Position numbers and translations under genes: made by a program. A model generated the notes under the pieces. It had not been told where the DNA came from. It made no database searches and was given only the letters and a program-made list of their open reading frames with translations. Below are positions 28,377-38,606 of a stretch of DNA of 64,000 nucleotides, piece by piece. How positions within the stretch are numbered: position 1 is the stretch's first letter; every line of letters starts with the position of its first letter. The stretch is from Rhizobiales bacterium CCH10-E5 (GTDB taxonomy: Bacteria; Pseudomonadota; Alphaproteobacteria; Rhizobiales; Beijerinckiaceae), in the NCBI GenBank assembly GCA_001556125.1, contig LSIG01000046.1, forward strand, positions 1 to 64,000, in the 5' to 3' direction.

Positions 28377-29489
28377 ATGATGGCTGGCCGCTGGTTCAAG
28401 GGAATCGTCTCGGGTCTCGCGCTGGGCCTGTCGCTGGCCGTGGCGGGGCAGGCTGCCGCGCAGGGCAAGGAACTGCGCATCTACAACTGGTCCGACTATG
28501 TCGACCCCGAGGTTCTCGACGCCTTCAAGAAGGAGACGGGGATCACGGTCGTCTACGACACCTTCGACCAGATGGAGACGGTCGAAACCAAGCTGCTGGC
28601 GGGCAAGACGGGCTACGACCTGATCGTCGTCACCGCCTCCTTCCTGCCGCGCCACATCCCGCTCGGCCTCTATGCGCCGATCGACTCCGCCAAGGTGCCC
28701 AACCTCAAGAACGCCTGGCCCGAGATTCAGGGGCGGCTGGCCAAATACGACCCCGGCAACAAGCACGCCGTGAACTACATGTGGGGCACCACCGGGATCG
28801 GCTACAACGTCGCCAAGATTAGGGAGCGGCTCGGCCCTGACGCCGTGATCGACAGCTGGAAGATCCTGTTCGATCCCGACCAGCTCAAGAAGCTCTCGAA
28901 CTGCGGCGTGCATGTGCTGGACGCGGTCGAGGAGATGTTTCCCGCCGCTTTGCGCTATCTCGGCCTGAACCCCGACTCCAAGGCCGAGGCGGATCTGAAC
29001 AAGGCCGGCGAACTGTTGCGGAAGATCCGTCCGCACATCCAGAAGTTCCACTCGTCCGAGTACATCAACGCGCTCGCCAACGGCGACATCTGCCTCGCGG
29101 TCGGCTATTCCGGCGACATCCTCCAGGCGAAGAAGCGGGCGGAGGAGGCCAAGAACAAGGTCGAGATCGCCTATTCCATCCCCAAGGAAGGCGCGCTGAT
29201 GTGGTTTGACTCCTTCGCGATTCCGAAGGATGCGGCCAATCCGGACGCCGCGCTCGCCTTCATCGACTTCGTCAACCGCCCCGCCATGGCGGCGAAGAAC
29301 TCCGACTTCATCCAGTATGCCAACGGCAATATCGCCTCGAAGCCACTGCTCTCGGCGGCGGTGCGCGACAATCCCGGCATCTATCCGCCGGATGCGGTGA
29401 TGGCGCGGCTCTACACGATCACGCCTTACGACCAGAAGGCGCAGCGGCTGGTGAACCGCCTTTGGACCCGGGTGAAGACCGGCAAGTGA
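28377..29489 (+). CDS. potF: Polyamine ABC transporter substrate-binding protein (PotF type)
   Basis: A 370-residue periplasmic receptor with a signal peptide (residues 1 to about 28, ending AGQAAAQG). The polyamine-binding family pattern ELRIYNWSDYVDPEVLDAFKKETG, YDLIVVTASFL, MWGTTGIGYN, VGYSGDI and EGALMWFDSFAIPKDA is clear. It should bind putrescine or spermidine. It leads the potFGHI operon, with potG starting 60 bp after its stop. Confidence 0.93.
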   Translation: MMAGRWFKGIVSGLALGLSLAVAGQAAAQGKELRIYNWSDYVDPEVLDAFKKETGITVVYDTFDQMETVETKLLAGKTGYDLIVVTASFLPRHIPLGLYAPIDSAKVPNLKNAWPEIQGRLAKYDPGNKHAVNYMWGTTGIGYNVAKIRERLGPDAVIDSWKILFDPDQLKKLSNCGVHVLDAVEEMFPAALRYLGLNPDSKAEADLNKAGELLRKIRPHIQKFHSSEYINALANGDICLAVGYSGDILQAKKRAEEAKNKVEIAYSIPKEGALMWFDSFAIPKDAANPDAALAFIDFVNRPAMAAKNSDFIQYANGNIASKPLLSAAVRDNPGIYPPDAVMARLYTITPYDQKAQRLVNRLWTRVKTGK

Positions 29490-29548
29490 GCGACGGCCAA
29501 AGTGAGCGTCGGCAGGTGACCACCCAGAGGGAGCGAGGGGCGAGCGCG

Positions 29549-30703
29549 ATGCGCAAGGCATCGCCCGGCAGCGTGCGTCGCGCCTTCCAGCCCTGGAACG
29601 ATCCCGCTGCGCAACCGCTCGTCGAGTTCCGCGGCGTGACGAAGCGCTTCGGCGGCGTCACCGCGGTCGCCGAAGTCTCGCTTTCGCTCTACCCGCGCGA
29701 GTTCTTCGCCCTGCTCGGCCCGTCCGGCTGCGGCAAGACCACGCTGATGCGGATGCTGGCGGGCTTCGAGATGCCGGACGAAGGGCAAATCCTGCTCGAC
29801 GGCGTCGACATCACCGCCGTCCCGCCGCATCTGCGGCCGGTCAACATGATGTTTCAGTCCTATGCGCTGTTCCCCCATCTCAGCGTCGCCGACAACATCG
29901 GCTACGGCCTGAAGCGCGAGGGGCTGCCGCGGGCCGAGATCGACCGGCGCGTCGCCGAGATGCTGGCGCTCGTCAAGCTGGACGGGCTGGGCAAGCGCCG
30001 CCCGGACCAGTTGTCCGGCGGGCAGCGCCAGCGCGTCGCGCTGGCGCGTGCGCTCGCGAAGCGACCGAAGCTCCTGCTGCTCGACGAGCCGATGGCGGCG
30101 CTCGACCGCAAGCTGCGCGAGTCCACCCAGTTCGAGCTGATGGACATCCAGAGCGAGCTCGGCACCACCTTCATGGTCGTCACCCACGACCAGGACGAGG
30201 CCATGACCATGGCCGACCGCATGGCGGTGATGGACCATGGCCGGCTCGTCCAGATCGGCCCGCCGGACGTGATCTACGAGGCCCCGGTCAACCGCCACGT
30301 CGCGGAGTTCGTCGGCGACATCAACATCCTCGAGGGCCGCGTCGAATCCGTCGAGGGCGATCTCGTCAGCGTCGCGACGCCGCTGGCGGGCATCGTCGAA
30401 CTCGACGAGGAGGCGCCGGCCCTCGCCCCCGGCGCGCCGGTCCTTGTCGGGTTGCGGCCGGAGAAGATCGCGCTGAGCCATGACGAGCCGGCCCAGGGCA
30501 CCAACAAGGTCCGCGGCGAGATCTGGGACATCGGCTATCTCGGCGACATGACCATGGTTCAGGTCATGATCGGCGGCGACGACGGGCAGCTCCTGAAGGT
30601 CTCGCTGACCAACCGCTCGCGCCGGATCGAGCGCCCCTTCGCCTGGGAGGATGCGGTCTGGCTGTCCTGGGACGTCGAGGCCGGGCTGGTGCTGAAGCCG
30701 TGA
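29549..30703 (+). CDS. potG: Polyamine ABC transporter ATP-binding protein
   Basis: A 384-residue ATPase. Walker A GPSGCGKT is at residues 57-64, the Q-loop is in NMMFQSYALFPHL, the signature is LSGGQRQR and Walker B is LLLLDEPM, with a H-loop VTHDQDEA. A C-terminal TOBE-like domain follows. It energises the PotHI channel at the inner membrane. The ATG at 29549 has a GAGGGG Shine-Dalgarno. Its stop overlaps the potH GTG by 4 nt (GTGA). Confidence 0.94.
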   Translation: MRKASPGSVRRAFQPWNDPAAQPLVEFRGVTKRFGGVTAVAEVSLSLYPREFFALLGPSGCGKTTLMRMLAGFEMPDEGQILLDGVDITAVPPHLRPVNMMFQSYALFPHLSVADNIGYGLKREGLPRAEIDRRVAEMLALVKLDGLGKRRPDQLSGGQRQRVALARALAKRPKLLLLDEPMAALDRKLRESTQFELMDIQSELGTTFMVVTHDQDEAMTMADRMAVMDHGRLVQIGPPDVIYEAPVNRHVAEFVGDINILEGRVESVEGDLVSVATPLAGIVELDEEAPALAPGAPVLVGLRPEKIALSHDEPAQGTNKVRGEIWDIGYLGDMTMVQVMIGGDDGQLLKVSLTNRSRRIERPFAWEDAVWLSWDVEAGLVLKP

Positions 30704-31614
30704 GCGGGCCGGTCTCGAAAGTGATGGCACAAGGCCGTCTGATCGTGGCCGTGCCCTATCTCTGGCTGGGGCTGTTCTTCCTCGCGCCCTTCGTCATGGT
30801 GCTGCGGATCGCGCTGTCGGATGCCGCTACCGCGCTGCCGCCCTATGGCCCGCATTTCGAGGGCTTCGCGGCGCTGCGTGACTTTCTGGCCGGCCTCGAT
30901 CTCGAGAATTTCGGGCTGATCTTCGAGGATCCGCTCTACTGGCAGAGCTATCTCTACTCCCTGCGCATCGCGGCGCTGACGACGCTGATCGCGCTCGCGA
31001 TCGGCTATCCGCTGGCCTATGCGATGGCGAGCGCCTCTATGCGCTGGCGCGCCATCCTGCTGGTGCTGGTGATCCTGCCGTTCTGGACCTCCTTCCTGAT
31101 CCGGGTCTACGCCTGGATCGGCATCCTGCGGCCCGAGGGGCTGCTCGACATGGCGCTGGCCGCGCTCGGCCTGGGCGATCAGCCGCTGCGCCTGCTCAAC
31201 ACGGAAGCCGCGGTCCTGATCGGCATGGTCTATTCCTATCTGCCCTTCATGGTGCTGCCGCTCTATGCGACGCTGGAGAAGCTCGATCGTAGCCTGCTGG
31301 AGGCCGCCGCCGATCTCGGTGCGACGCCGCTCAGGGCCTTCCTGACGGTGACGCTGCCGCTCTCCCTGCCGGGAATCCTGGCGGGCTCGGCATTGGTATT
31401 CATCCCCGCCATCGGCGAATTCGTCATTCCGGACCTGCTCGGCGGGCCGGACACGACGATGATCGGCAAGGTGTTGTGGACCGAGTTCTTCTCCAACCGC
31501 GACTGGCCGCTGGCCTCGGCGGTGGCAGTCGTGCTGCTGGTGGTGCTGGTCCTGCCGCTGGCGCTGCTGCAGCGCGCGCGGCTGGCGCGGGCAGGCGAGG
31601 GGGGCGTGGCATGA
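30700..31614 (+). CDS. potH: Polyamine ABC transporter permease
   Basis: A 304-residue inner-membrane permease with about six membrane segments. The EAA motif is LEAAADLGATPLRAFLTVTLPLSLPG, which docks to the ATPase. It starts with GTG at 30700 overlapping the potG stop, and its own stop overlaps the potI ATG by 4 nt (ATGA). Together with PotI it forms the translocation channel. Confidence 0.93.
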   Translation: MSGPVSKVMAQGRLIVAVPYLWLGLFFLAPFVMVLRIALSDAATALPPYGPHFEGFAALRDFLAGLDLENFGLIFEDPLYWQSYLYSLRIAALTTLIALAIGYPLAYAMASASMRWRAILLVLVILPFWTSFLIRVYAWIGILRPEGLLDMALAALGLGDQPLRLLNTEAAVLIGMVYSYLPFMVLPLYATLEKLDRSLLEAAADLGATPLRAFLTVTLPLSLPGILAGSALVFIPAIGEFVIPDLLGGPDTTMIGKVLWTEFFSNRDWPLASAVAVVLLVVLVLPLALLQRARLARAGEGGVA

Positions 31615-32399
31615 CGCGGCTCGGCCCCGGCCTCATCCTCGCCCTCGTCGCGGGCTTCGCCTTCCTCTACCTGCCGATCCTGGCTCTGATCGCCTATTCC
31701 TTCAACGCCTCGCGGCTCGTCACCGTCTGGGGCGGCTTCTCGACGCATTGGTACGGCGCTCTGCTCTCCAACGAGGCGCTTTTGTCGGCGGCCTGGCTCA
31801 GCCTGCGCCTCGCCTTCGTCTCGGCCACGCTCGCCACCGCGCTGGGCACGCTGGCGGCGCTGGCGCTGGCCCGGCATGGCCCTTTCCGCGGGCGCCTGCT
31901 GTTCTCCGGCATGGCGCTGGCGCCGCTGGTGATGCCGGAGGTGATCACTGGCCTGTCGCTGCTGCTGCTCTTCGTGGCGGCGGATGTGGAGCGCGGCTTC
32001 TGGACGGTGACGATCGCCCACGCGACCTTCGGCCTCGGCTTCGCCTGCATCGTCGTGCAGGCCCGTCTCGTTGGCTTCGACCGCTCGCTGGAGGAGGCGG
32101 CGCGCGATCTCGGCGCCACGCCGCTGGTGACCTTCTGGACGGTGACCTTGCCCTTGATCGCGCCGGCGGTCGCGGCGGCCTGGCTGCTCGCCTTCACCCT
32201 GTCGCTGGACGATCTCGTGATCGCGAGCTTCACCACCGGGCCGGGTGCCACCACCCTGCCGATGCGGCTCTATTCGGCGGTTCGGCTCGGCGTCTCGCCC
32301 GAGATCAACGCCGCCTGCACCATCCTGATCGGCTTCGTCGCCACGGTGGTGATCGCGGCCTCGCTGCTGCTGAAGCGCCGGCAGGCTCTGGCGGGCTGA
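31611..32399 (+). CDS. potI: Polyamine ABC transporter permease
   Basis: A 262-residue second permease of the importer with about six hydrophobic segments and the EAA motif LEEAARDLGATPLVTFWTVTLPLIAP. The ATG at 31611 is coupled to the potH stop. It closes the potFGHI operon. Confidence 0.93.
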   Translation: MTRLGPGLILALVAGFAFLYLPILALIAYSFNASRLVTVWGGFSTHWYGALLSNEALLSAAWLSLRLAFVSATLATALGTLAALALARHGPFRGRLLFSGMALAPLVMPEVITGLSLLLLFVAADVERGFWTVTIAHATFGLGFACIVVQARLVGFDRSLEEAARDLGATPLVTFWTVTLPLIAPAVAAAWLLAFTLSLDDLVIASFTTGPGATTLPMRLYSAVRLGVSPEINAACTILIGFVATVVIAASLLLKRRQALAG

Positions 32400-32538
32400 C
32401 GCTCGCGACGGGGCGTCACCGGAGACGGCTCCCGCTAAACGGCGTGTGAATGGCGGCCTCAAACGCCGTTCAGACGCGATCCGCCATGGTCCTGGTCAAG
32501 GCGAGGGGATGGCCCGAGCCGGCAACAGGACAAGGATC

Positions 32539-32811
32539 ATGGCCCGCAGATTCGTCGTTACCGCGCTGGCCGGGCTCGCTCTCGGCGCCGCCGTGTTCAC
32601 TGCGGGCAGCGTCGTGGCGCCCGCCACCGCCGAGGCTTTCGGAGGGCGCTACGAGGAGGACTGGGGGGCGCCCCGGCACGGCTGGCGGCCGCCCCCGCCG
32701 CCCGTCTTCCACGGCTACTGGGGCCGCCGCCGCTGGCACCACCCCGACGGCTACGGCTTCCGCCCGCCGCCGCCCCGCTACGGCTACGGTTATGGTCACG
32801 GCTGGCGCTAG
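32539..32811 (+). CDS. Small secreted Pro/Gly/Tyr/His-rich protein
   Basis: A 90-residue protein with a signal peptide (RFVVTALAGLALGAAVFTAGSVVAPATAEA) and a mature part of about 55 residues rich in Pro, Gly, Tyr, Trp, His and Arg (WRPPPPPVFHGYW, YGYGYGHGWR). Such small envelope proteins are common in Rhizobiales and lack a known function. The histidines and aromatics might bind metal. The ATG at 32539 has AAGGA just upstream. The frame could extend to 32446 but that would bury the signal peptide. Confidence 0.65.
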   Translation: MARRFVVTALAGLALGAAVFTAGSVVAPATAEAFGGRYEEDWGAPRHGWRPPPPPVFHGYWGRRRWHHPDGYGFRPPPPRYGYGYGHGWR

Positions 32812-32837
32812 TGTCGCGCGGCGACATCCGTGATCAT

Positions 32838-32867
32838 GGGACAGGCGCGGCCCGCCGGCCGCGCCTG
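32838..32867. terminator. Bidirectional terminator between convergent genes
   Basis: A perfect 13-bp stem (GACAGGCGCGGCC at 32838-32850 with its complement at 32855-32867) and a 4-nt loop lie between the stops of the small secreted protein (32811, plus) and mutB (32872, minus). Placement between convergent stops supports termination in both directions although U-tracts are short. Confidence 0.65.
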
Positions 32868-32871
32868 TCTA

Positions 32872-35037
32872 CTATTCGGCCGCCGTGCGCTGGACATAGC
32901 CCAGCCGGCCGTTGAGGTCCTCGAGCAGCTTCTCGGCGGCATCGGCGATGACCGTGCCGGGCGGGAAGATCGCGGAGGCGCCGGCCTCTAGCAGCGCCTC
33001 GAAATCCTGCGGCGGGATAACGCCCCCGACGACGATCATGATGTCGGGCCGCCCGGCCTTGGTGAGCGCCGCCTTGAGCTCGGGCACCAGCGTCAGATGG
33101 CCGGCCGCCAGCGACGAGACGCCGATGATGTGGACGTCATTCTCGACGCCCTGCCGGGCTGCCTCGTCGGGCGTGGCGAAGAGGGGGCCGATATCGACGT
33201 CGAAGCCGAGATCGGCGAAGGCCGAGGCGATCACCTTCTGGCCGCGGTCATGCCCGTCCTGCCCCATCTTGGCGACGAGGATGCGCGGGCGGCGGCCATC
33301 AGCCTCCTCAAAGGCCTGCGTCATCATCTGCACGCGCGTGACCGCAGGGTTCATCGTGCCGACCTCCCGCTTGTAGACGCCCGAGATCGACTTGATCTCG
33401 GCCCGGTGGCGCCCGAAGACCTGCTCCATCGCCAGCGAGATCTCGCCGACGGTGGCCTTGGCGCGTGCCGCCTTCACGGCGAGGTCGAGCAGATTAGCCT
33501 CGCCCTTCGCGCCCTCGGTCAGGGCGGCGAGCGCGGCCTGGACCTCGCTTTCGCTGCGCTCAGCCTTGAGGCGCTTCAGCTTCTCGAGTTGCTGCGCCCG
33601 CACCGAGGCGTTGTCGACCTTGAGCACGTCGATCGCGGCCTCGTTCTCCGGCTTGAAGCAGTTCACGCCGATGATCGCCTGCAGCCCGCCATCGATGCGC
33701 GCCTGTGTCTTGGCGGCGGCCTCCTCGATGCGCAGCTTCGGGATGCCGGCCTCGATCGCCTTGGCCATGCCGCCGAGCGCCTCGACTTCCCTGATGTGGC
33801 CCCAGGCTTTCGTTGCCAGCTCCGCCGTGAGCCGCTCGACATAGTAGGAGCCGCCCCAGGGATCGATGATCCGGGTCGTGCCGCTCTCCTGCTGCAGCAG
33901 GATCTGCGTGTTGCGGGCGATGCGGGCGGAAAAGTCGGTCGGCAGCGCCAGCGCCTCGTCGAGCGCGTTGGTGTGCAGCGATTGGGTATGGCCTTGCGTC
34001 GCCGCCATCGCCTCGATCATCGTGCGCGGCACGTTGTTGAAGACATCCTGCGCCGTCAGCGACCAGCCCGACGTCTGGCAATGGGTGCGCAGTGGCAGGG
34101 ACTTCTCGCTCTGCGCGCCGAAATCCTTGACCAGCTTGGCCCAGATCAGCCGGCCGGCGCGCAGCTTGGCGACCTCCATGAAGAAGTTCATGCCGATCGC
34201 CCAGAAGAAGGACAGGCGCGGCGCGAAAGCATCCACCCCTAAGCCCGCGCGCTGGCCGGCACGGATGTATTCGACTCCGTCGGCGAGCGTATAGGCGAGC
34301 TCGAGATCCTGCGTCGCCCCGGCCTCCTGCATGTGGTAGCCGGAGATCGAGATCGAGTTGAACTTCGGCATATGGGCCGAGGTGTAGGCGAAGATGTCGC
34401 CGATGATCCGCATCGAGGGCGCAGGCGGGTAGATATAGGTGTTGCGGACCATGAACTCCTTGAGGATGTCGTTCTGGATGGTCCCCGAGAGCTTGGCGGC
34501 CGGCACGCCCTGTTCTTCCGCAGCGACGATGTAGAGCGCCAGAACGGGCAGCACCGCCCCGTTCATCGTCATCGACACGCTCATCTGGTCGAGCGGGATG
34601 CCGGAGAACAGCGTGCGCATGTCATAGATCGAGTCGATCGCCACGCCTGCCATGCCGACATCGCCCGCGACGCGCGGATGGTCCGAGTCATAGCCGCGAT
34701 GCGTCGCCAGATCGAAGGCGACCGAGAGCCCCTTCTGGCCGGCGGCGAGATTGCGCCGGTAGAAGGCGTTGGAATCCTCGGCCGTGGAGAAGCCGGCATA
34801 TTGCCGGATCGTCCAGGGCTGGTTGACATACATCGTCGGGTAGGGACCGCGCAGATAGGGCGCGATGCCCGGCAGCGTGTCGACGAAGGGCAGGCCCTCG
34901 CGATCCTGCGCCGTGTAGACCGGCTTGACCGGGATGCCTTCGGGGGTCAGCCAGGCCTCGCCGGCCGGCAGCGCGGGGGAGGCGGTGGCAATACCGTCGT
35001 CATAGGCCAATGCCGTGAAATCCGGGATGGCTGTCAT
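32872..35037 (-). CDS. mutB: Methylmalonyl-CoA mutase, catalytic B12-binding large subunit
   Basis: A 721-residue subunit that interconverts methylmalonyl-CoA and succinyl-CoA with adenosylcobalamin, closing propionyl-CoA breakdown. The TIM barrel has [20 protein letters not shown] and the substrate-site segment [11 protein letters not shown]. The cobalamin domain has D594-x-H596-xx-G599 (QDGHDRG), SSLAAGH and VVGGVIP. The ATG at 35037 overlaps the thiD stop by 4 nt. It is the last gene of the mutA-higBA-thiD-mutB operon and is followed by a strong hairpin. Confidence 0.96.
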   Translation of the reverse strand: MTAIPDFTALAYDDGIATASPALPAGEAWLTPEGIPVKPVYTAQDREGLPFVDTLPGIAPYLRGPYPTMYVNQPWTIRQYAGFSTAEDSNAFYRRNLAAGQKGLSVAFDLATHRGYDSDHPRVAGDVGMAGVAIDSIYDMRTLFSGIPLDQMSVSMTMNGAVLPVLALYIVAAEEQGVPAAKLSGTIQNDILKEFMVRNTYIYPPAPSMRIIGDIFAYTSAHMPKFNSISISGYHMQEAGATQDLELAYTLADGVEYIRAGQRAGLGVDAFAPRLSFFWAIGMNFFMEVAKLRAGRLIWAKLVKDFGAQSEKSLPLRTHCQTSGWSLTAQDVFNNVPRTMIEAMAATQGHTQSLHTNALDEALALPTDFSARIARNTQILLQQESGTTRIIDPWGGSYYVERLTAELATKAWGHIREVEALGGMAKAIEAGIPKLRIEEAAAKTQARIDGGLQAIIGVNCFKPENEAAIDVLKVDNASVRAQQLEKLKRLKAERSESEVQAALAALTEGAKGEANLLDLAVKAARAKATVGEISLAMEQVFGRHRAEIKSISGVYKREVGTMNPAVTRVQMMTQAFEEADGRRPRILVAKMGQDGHDRGQKVIASAFADLGFDVDIGPLFATPDEAARQGVENDVHIIGVSSLAAGHLTLVPELKAALTKAGRPDIMIVVGGVIPPQDFEALLEAGASAIFPPGTVIADAAEKLLEDLNGRLGYVQRTAAE

Positions 35038-35867
35038 GGCTGTCTCCCGTCCTGACGATCCCACCAGTGGTGGAAATGATGCACTGGTCCATGGCCATGG
35101 CCAACCGGAACCTCGTCGGCCGCTGCAATTGCCGCCGAGATGTAAGTCTTCGCCTGGCCGACCGCCTCGGGCAGCGAAAGCCCTTTCGCCAGCCCCGAGG
35201 TGATGGCCGAGGAGAGGGTGCAGCCCGTGCCATGGGTGTTGCGGGTGGTGATGCGCGGTGCGGCAAAGCGCTGGAGGCTGCCGCCCGCGAGCAGGAGCAG
35301 GTCGCTGCTGCTGTCGCCGCCGCCATGCCCGCCCTTGATCAGGACATTGGCGGCGCCGAGCGCGGCGAGCGCATCCGCCTGTCGCTCGACGGCGTCCTCG
35401 GTTTGCGCCTCGCTCGTGCCGAGCAGGGTGGCCGCTTCCGGCAGGTTCGGCGTGATCAGCGTCGCCAGCGGGACAAGGTGGCGGTGGATCGCGGCGACGG
35501 CCTCGTTTTCCAAGAGCCGCGCACCCGAGGCCGCGACCATCACCGGGTCGAGCACGATGTTGCGCGCCTTGTGGCGTTTCAGCCCCGCGGCCACGGTCTC
35601 GATCAGCTCGGCTGTCGCCAGCATGCCGATCTTCACGGCGGCGATGTCGAGGTCCTCGAAGACGGCGTCGATCTGCTGCGCGACGAAGTCCGCCGGCACG
35701 GCGTGGATCGCGCTGACGCCCCTCGTGTTCTGCGCCGTCAGCGCGACGAGGACGCTGGCGCCATAGACCTGATGGGCCGCGAAGGTCTTGAGATCGGCCT
35801 GAATGCCGGCGCCGCCGCTGGAATCCGAGCCGGCGATGGTCAGGGCGATGGGGTGGCGTGTGCTCAC
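35034..35867 (-). CDS. thiD: Hydroxymethylpyrimidine/phosphomethylpyrimidine kinase
   Basis: A 277-residue ribokinase-fold kinase phosphorylating HMP and HMP-P in thiamine synthesis. The signature [18 protein letters not shown] is at the start, with DPVMVAASG in the middle and [13 protein letters not shown] as the anion hole and catalytic motif. It starts with GTG at 35867 overlapping the stop of the upstream antitoxin (GTGA) and ends in an ATGA overlap with mutB. No other thiamine gene is near, and I saw no THI-box riboswitch. Confidence 0.92.
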   Translation of the reverse strand: MSTRHPIALTIAGSDSSGGAGIQADLKTFAAHQVYGASVLVALTAQNTRGVSAIHAVPADFVAQQIDAVFEDLDIAAVKIGMLATAELIETVAAGLKRHKARNIVLDPVMVAASGARLLENEAVAAIHRHLVPLATLITPNLPEAATLLGTSEAQTEDAVERQADALAALGAANVLIKGGHGGGDSSSDLLLLAGGSLQRFAAPRITTRNTHGTGCTLSSAITSGLAKGLSLPEAVGQAKTYISAAIAAADEVPVGHGHGPVHHFHHWWDRQDGRQP

Positions 35868-36145
35868 TCGGCGGCTTCCAATGTGATCCGGAGCTTGGTG
35901 CCGGTCGCCTTGGCGTAACGCTCCAGCGTCCGGGTCGAGGGCTTGCTGCGACCGCTTTCGAGCCGGGCTATGACCGATTGCGTCGTGCCCATGCGCTGAG
36001 CCAGCTCTTCCTGCGTCAGCCCGGCGCGGCTGCGCGCGCGCGCCAGCGAGGTCAGCAAGGCAAATTCCTCCTCCAGCGCGTCATATTCGCGCTTGAAGTC
36101 GGGGTCCTTCATCTGTTCGGCAGCCCAGTCGCTGAAATCTCTCAT
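35864..36145 (-). CDS. higA: XRE-family antitoxin (HigA-like)
   Basis: A 93-residue protein with a Cro/C1-type helix-turn-helix ([43 protein letters not shown]). It is coupled by 4-nt overlaps to the toxin gene upstream (ATGA) and to thiD downstream (GTGA). In HigBA pairs the antitoxin follows the toxin, as here, binds it and represses the promoter. Here it could also influence the surrounding mutase operon. Confidence 0.85.
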   Translation of the reverse strand: MRDFSDWAAEQMKDPDFKREYDALEEEFALLTSLARARSRAGLTQEELAQRMGTTQSVIARLESGRSKPSTRTLERYAKATGTKLRITLEAAE

Positions 36146-36477
36146 GTCACGTCCTTCGCCCGCTCTCGTGCGATCTCGATTTCACGGTGAGGAGTTTTCT
36201 CGGTCTTCTTGACGAAGCCGCGCAGGATCACGACGCGCCGCCCGCTTGCGGTCAGATAAATGGCGCGCGCGATGCCGTCCCGCCCCGTCAATCTCAACTC
36301 CCACAGTCCCTGTCCGAGAGGCTTGATCCAGCCGAACGGCAAGGCGTGCAATCCATCGCGCTGGATCACCTGAATGAAGCGCGTCAGGCGAGCCTTGATG
36401 TCCGGTGCGAACGCTTCCAATTCGCGCTCAACCACACGGTTGAAGATCTGGACGGTCCATCCCTCATCGCGGTTCAT
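36142..36477 (-). CDS. higB: RelE/HigB-type toxin (phage Gp49-like)
   Basis: A 111-residue protein matching the HigB/Gp49-like toxin pattern: helical start (VVERELEAFAPDIKARLTRFIQVIQ), the central KPLGQGLWELRLTGRDGIARAIYLT strand block and RVVILRGFVKKTEKTPHREIEIARERA. Members cut ribosome-bound mRNA. It starts 12 nt after the mutA stop and overlaps higA by 4 nt, so it must share the mutA transcript unless an internal promoter exists. Confidence 0.85.
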   Translation of the reverse strand: MNRDEGWTVQIFNRVVERELEAFAPDIKARLTRFIQVIQRDGLHALPFGWIKPLGQGLWELRLTGRDGIARAIYLTASGRRVVILRGFVKKTEKTPHREIEIARERAKDVT

Positions 36478-36489
36478 AGCAAAAAAGCG

Positions 36490-38475
36490 CTAATCGGGCA
36501 AGGTTGGCAGCGAGACCGCGAGAGCCTCCGTCAGCACCGCCACCGCGTCGCAGCCTGCATAGATGAAGGACCCCACCCCCGCATTGTTCAGCGCCGCCTC
36601 CAGTTCGCCCGGCCGGCCCGCCAGCCAGACGGTCGCGCCCGCCGCCGTCAGCGCCTGCGCGGCGGCGACGCCCTCGGCGGCATAGACGGCGTCCGACCCG
36701 CACAGGCAAGCGAGACGCGCGCCCGAGGCCCTGAAAGCGGCTGCGAGCGCGGGGAGATCGGTGCCGCCGCCCTGCGCGAAGCCGTCGCCGACCGGGGCGG
36801 CGAGACCGCCCGCCTCGAACAGGTTGCGCGCGAAGCCGGCGCGCGCCGTGAAATCGGCGACCGGCCCGAGCGTCGCCAGGAAGACCACCGGCCGCTCCGC
36901 GGCCGCATTGGCCCGGTCGCGGAGCGCCTCGAAGGGTTCGGCCAGCCGCTGCGACGGCAGAGCCTGCGCCTGCAAGCCGCCCTGCGGCGTGATCAGGCCC
37001 TCCTGGCGTTCGGCGCCTGCGGCGAGCCGAGCGATCAGTACCTCCGGGTCGGGCACAGTTCCGGTCCGGCCCGTCGATGTGCCGGCGGTGACCGGTGCTA
37101 CATCCAGCACGGTGACCGCGGCCTCCTTCAGGTTCGGGAACTCGCTCGTTCCGGTGATCGGCTCGCGTCGCGTCGCAACCGCCTTCGCGCGCGCCTCGCG
37201 CTGACGCTCCAGCGCAGCCTGGACCGTGCCGGCGGTCAGGGCCGAGAGGATGCCCGGCAGGCCGTCCTTCGCCTCCCGCTCGATCGCCCGCATCTGCGCC
37301 CAACCCTGCTCGCACAGCGCCTGCGTCAGCGTCTCGAAGCTGCCGGCGCCCGCGGTGGGGTCCGCGACGCGCCAGAGATTGGCCTCCTCCAGCAGGACGA
37401 GCTGGGTGTTGCGCGCGATGCGGCGGGCGAAGCCGTCGGCGAGGCCGAGCGCCGCGGTGAAGGGCTGAACCGTCACGCCATCCGCCCCGCCGATGCCCGC
37501 CGAGAAGGTCGCGATGGTGCCGCGCAACAGATTGACCCAGGGGTCACGCTTCGTCAGCGAACGCCACGCCGTCTCGGCATGGAGGACCATCGGCGCAGAA
37601 GTGAGGCCGCAGGCGCTCTGGATGCGGGCCCAGAGCAGGCGGGTCGCCCGCAGCTTGGCGATGGTCAGGAACTCGTCGGTGTCGGCGACCAGCGTGAAGG
37701 AGATCGCGTCGCGCGCCTCCTGCAACGAAAAGCCTTCGGCTTCCAGCGCGCGCAGATAGGCGATGGCCGTCGCCAGGCCATAGCCAAGCTCCTGCGCCTC
37801 GCTCGCCCCGGCCTCATGCCAGGGCCGGGTGTCGACCGTGACGAAGGGGCCCTTGAAGCCGCGCGCCTGCAGCGCCCGGATCGTCGTGGCGAGACGGCGC
37901 CCGACCTCTGACCAGGAGGCCGCGAGCCCGCCAGTACCGGCGAAGACGCCAATCGGGTCCATGCCGAAATCGATCGACAGCGCCTCGGGCGAAAGCCCGC
38001 GCGTCTCGATCAGTGCGGCCAGCAGCAGCGCGTTGATGCGACCCTCCGGGGCTGGATCGAGCCGCAACTGGATCAGATCGAGCATCGCGCCGTCGAGAGC
38101 GACGTCGAGAGCGGCGACATCCTGCGCAATGAGCCCGTATCCGCGTGCGGCGCTGGCTCCGGCAAAGGCGATCGTGAGGGCGTTGGCACCGCCCTCGAGG
38201 TCCGCCAGGGCCAGCTTCTGGGCCTCGGCCGGATCAGGATGATCGAGCCGGGTCGTGACCTGCCAGCGGCCGGCCTCAGCGCGCAAAGGCCGGGCCGACG
38301 GCGAGGCCGCCGCATAAAGCGGCTCGATCCGGATGCCGTCGGCCGTTTTGCTGACCAACCGCTTCTCGAAATCGCCGCCCTTCAGGACTTTGTCGACCGC
38401 CGTGCGCCAGGCCTCCTGCGTCGGAGCGGGAAACGCGCTCATGAAGGACAGGTCGGGGTCCGGGGCCGAAGTCAT
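36490..38475 (-). CDS. mutA: Methylmalonyl-CoA mutase small subunit
   Basis: A 661-residue subunit homologous to MutB but lacking the B12 motif DxHxxG in its C-terminal domain, as is normal for the non-catalytic MutA. Barrel segments IDFGMDPIGVFAGTGGL, SFTLVADTDEFLTIAKLRATR and LADPTAGAGSFETLT are recognisable. It pairs with MutB in a heterodimer. It is the first gene of the operon; the subunit partner mutB is separated from it by higB, higA and thiD. Confidence 0.92.
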   Translation of the reverse strand: MTSAPDPDLSFMSAFPAPTQEAWRTAVDKVLKGGDFEKRLVSKTADGIRIEPLYAAASPSARPLRAEAGRWQVTTRLDHPDPAEAQKLALADLEGGANALTIAFAGASAARGYGLIAQDVAALDVALDGAMLDLIQLRLDPAPEGRINALLLAALIETRGLSPEALSIDFGMDPIGVFAGTGGLAASWSEVGRRLATTIRALQARGFKGPFVTVDTRPWHEAGASEAQELGYGLATAIAYLRALEAEGFSLQEARDAISFTLVADTDEFLTIAKLRATRLLWARIQSACGLTSAPMVLHAETAWRSLTKRDPWVNLLRGTIATFSAGIGGADGVTVQPFTAALGLADGFARRIARNTQLVLLEEANLWRVADPTAGAGSFETLTQALCEQGWAQMRAIEREAKDGLPGILSALTAGTVQAALERQREARAKAVATRREPITGTSEFPNLKEAAVTVLDVAPVTAGTSTGRTGTVPDPEVLIARLAAGAERQEGLITPQGGLQAQALPSQRLAEPFEALRDRANAAAERPVVFLATLGPVADFTARAGFARNLFEAGGLAAPVGDGFAQGGGTDLPALAAAFRASGARLACLCGSDAVYAAEGVAAAQALTAAGATVWLAGRPGELEAALNNAGVGSFIYAGCDAVAVLTEALAVSLPTLPD

Positions 38476-38606
38476 GCGAAGCTGTCCTCGTCATCAGCCG
38501 TCGCGCGCGGCTGCGCGGCGGTGATTGCCATGCAGGACGCCGCGCCGCCATTCCTACTTCGTCGCAACGCGGCTGCGCAAACCCGCGCCGGGGAGGGCAC
38601 AAACGA

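Noticed and set aside
35868..36490. THI-box riboswitch upstream of thiD
   Set aside because: thiD starts inside the stop codon of higA, and no conserved THI-box core was seen in the preceding sequence, which is coding.
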